This document shows positions 29,794 through 30,325 of a stretch of 30,325 bases of DNA, one piece after another. The first letter of the stretch is position 1, and every line of letters starts with the position of its first letter. The stretch comes from Clostridiales bacterium. GTDB taxonomy: Bacteria; Bacillota; Clostridia; Oscillospirales; Oscillospiraceae. The position numbers and the translations under genes were made by a program. The stretch covers positions 1-30,325 of the forward strand of contig JAHZEF010000014.1 of assembly GCA_019422005.1 (NCBI GenBank). Reading direction: 5' to 3'. The notes under the pieces were generated by a model, which saw nothing but the letters and a program-made list of their open reading frames with translations, made no database searches and was not told the origin of the DNA.

Positions 29794-30325
29794 ATTTCCT
29801 GGAATCCTTTAAGATGGCGTTTTCCAACATACGTGCCAGCAAGATGCGGTCTTTTTTGACCATGCTGGGAATTATCATCGGCGTTGGGGCTGTGATTGTA
29901 ATTGTCGGCCTGGGGAACGGCATGCAGATCTATATGACGGAACAGTTTGAGAGCATGGGGACCAACACCCTTTCGGTCAGCATCATGGGCCGCGGCAGCG
30001 GGCGGACGGTTTCGGTGGATCAGATGTATGAAATCGTCGAAGAGAATCCGGAATACCTGGAGCGGATTTCGCCGACGGTGACCATGCAGACCTCTGTGAA
30101 GATCGGCACAAAAATGCCCTCCTATACCTCGGTCACCGGCGTCAGCGAAGATTATTTCCTGATCAAGGACTATACGGTGCAGCAGGGCCGCGGCCTGCAG
30201 TATGTGGATATGCTCAAGCGCAATAAAGTGTGCGTGGTCGGAAGCTACCTCAACCGGGAATATTTCGGCGGCCAGGCACTGGGGCAGACGCTGAAGCTGG
30301 GCGGTACGCCGTTCACCATTGTCGG
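29790..30325 (+). CDS. MacB-type ABC exporter permease, C-terminus beyond the window
   Basis: Membrane partner of the ATPase, visible for about 178 residues. It begins MNFLESFKMAFSNIRASKMR, with a first membrane helix SFLTMLGIIIGVGAVIVIVGLG (about 21-42), the standard MacB opening, then an extracytoplasmic MacB_PCD domain (LSVSIMGRGSGRTVSVDQM, LERISPTVTMQTSVKIGTK, then TVQQGRGLQYVD and KVCVVGSYLNREYFGGQALGQTLKLGGTPF). The remaining membrane helices are outside the window. The start is TTG 29790, overlapping the ATPase stop as TTGA, with GGGAGG (29775-29780) nine bases upstream. The family assignment is firm; the exported substrate is unknown (peptide antibiotics, lipids and lipoproteins are options). 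Confidence 0.92.
   Translation, partial: MNFLESFKMAFSNIRASKMRSFLTMLGIIIGVGAVIVIVGLGNGMQIYMTEQFESMGTNTLSVSIMGRGSGRTVSVDQMYEIVEENPEYLERISPTVTMQTSVKIGTKMPSYTSVTGVSEDYFLIKDYTVQQGRGLQYVDMLKRNKVCVVGSYLNREYFGGQALGQTLKLGGTPFTIV

Noticed and set aside
1..30325. CRISPR arrays, tRNA or rRNA genes, insertion sequences, prophage genes.
   Set aside because: No repeat-spacer pattern, cloverleaf-like arms with CCA-type ends, transposase or integrase translation was seen on either strand by reading.

Overview
The window is a dense, GC-rich bacterial chromosome segment (roughly 60% G+C by eye) with strong Shine-Dalgarno sites (AGGAGG type), consensus sigma-70/sigma-A type promoters and T-tailed hairpin terminators. 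A pyrophosphate-type phosphofructokinase, a class II aldolase, a phosphotransacetylase, a PhoU-fused Na/Pi transporter and an RbsABC-type sugar importer under a LacI regulator fit an anaerobic, fermentative member of the Clostridia, possibly an Oscillospiraceae-like gut bacterium. That placement is inference, because no rRNA or other phylogenetic marker is present. I see no tRNA, rRNA, CRISPR array, insertion sequence or prophage gene.

Layout. 1-6.5 kb holds central carbon genes with small unknowns between them: class II fructose-bisphosphate aldolase (minus, cut by the window start), two small unknown membrane proteins (one with a possible homopolymer frameshift at its start), PPi-type phosphofructokinase, an AT-rich lipoprotein gene, an unknown membrane-anchored protein, and phosphate acetyltransferase (minus). 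6.5-8.6 kb is a minus-strand pair: MFS transporter, then an RluA-family pseudouridine synthase.

8.7-19.6 kb is the most interesting part, a sugar-utilisation locus of unknown substrate on the plus strand: aldose-1-epimerase-like protein, GNAT acetyltransferase and FGGY kinase (overlapping genes), then a LacI-family regulator with its own promoter, then permease, double ATPase and lipoprotein binding protein of a ribose-type ABC importer, an AraA/FucI-superfamily isomerase, and a UroD-superfamily protein carrying the H-x-C...C zinc motif of corrinoid methyltransferases. Three sites that align without gaps (core TGCAC-N-CG-N-GTGCA) lie upstream of the epimerase gene, upstream of lacI and upstream of the permease gene. 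They are read here as operators of the local LacI protein, tying both arms into one regulon. The expected flow is import, anomer/epimer correction, aldose-ketose isomerisation and phosphorylation. No aldolase or phosphosugar epimerase is in the locus.

19.6-25.8 kb holds separately promoted genes: an aminotransferase with a hairpin-rich leader, a SAM methyltransferase, a second aldose-1-epimerase-like protein, a DEDDh exonuclease and a Na/Pi cotransporter. A second H-x-C...C UroD-superfamily gene follows on the minus strand (26.0-27.0 kb), divergent from a three-gene MacAB-like export operon (adaptor with duplicated lipoyl units, ATPase, and a permease cut by the window end).
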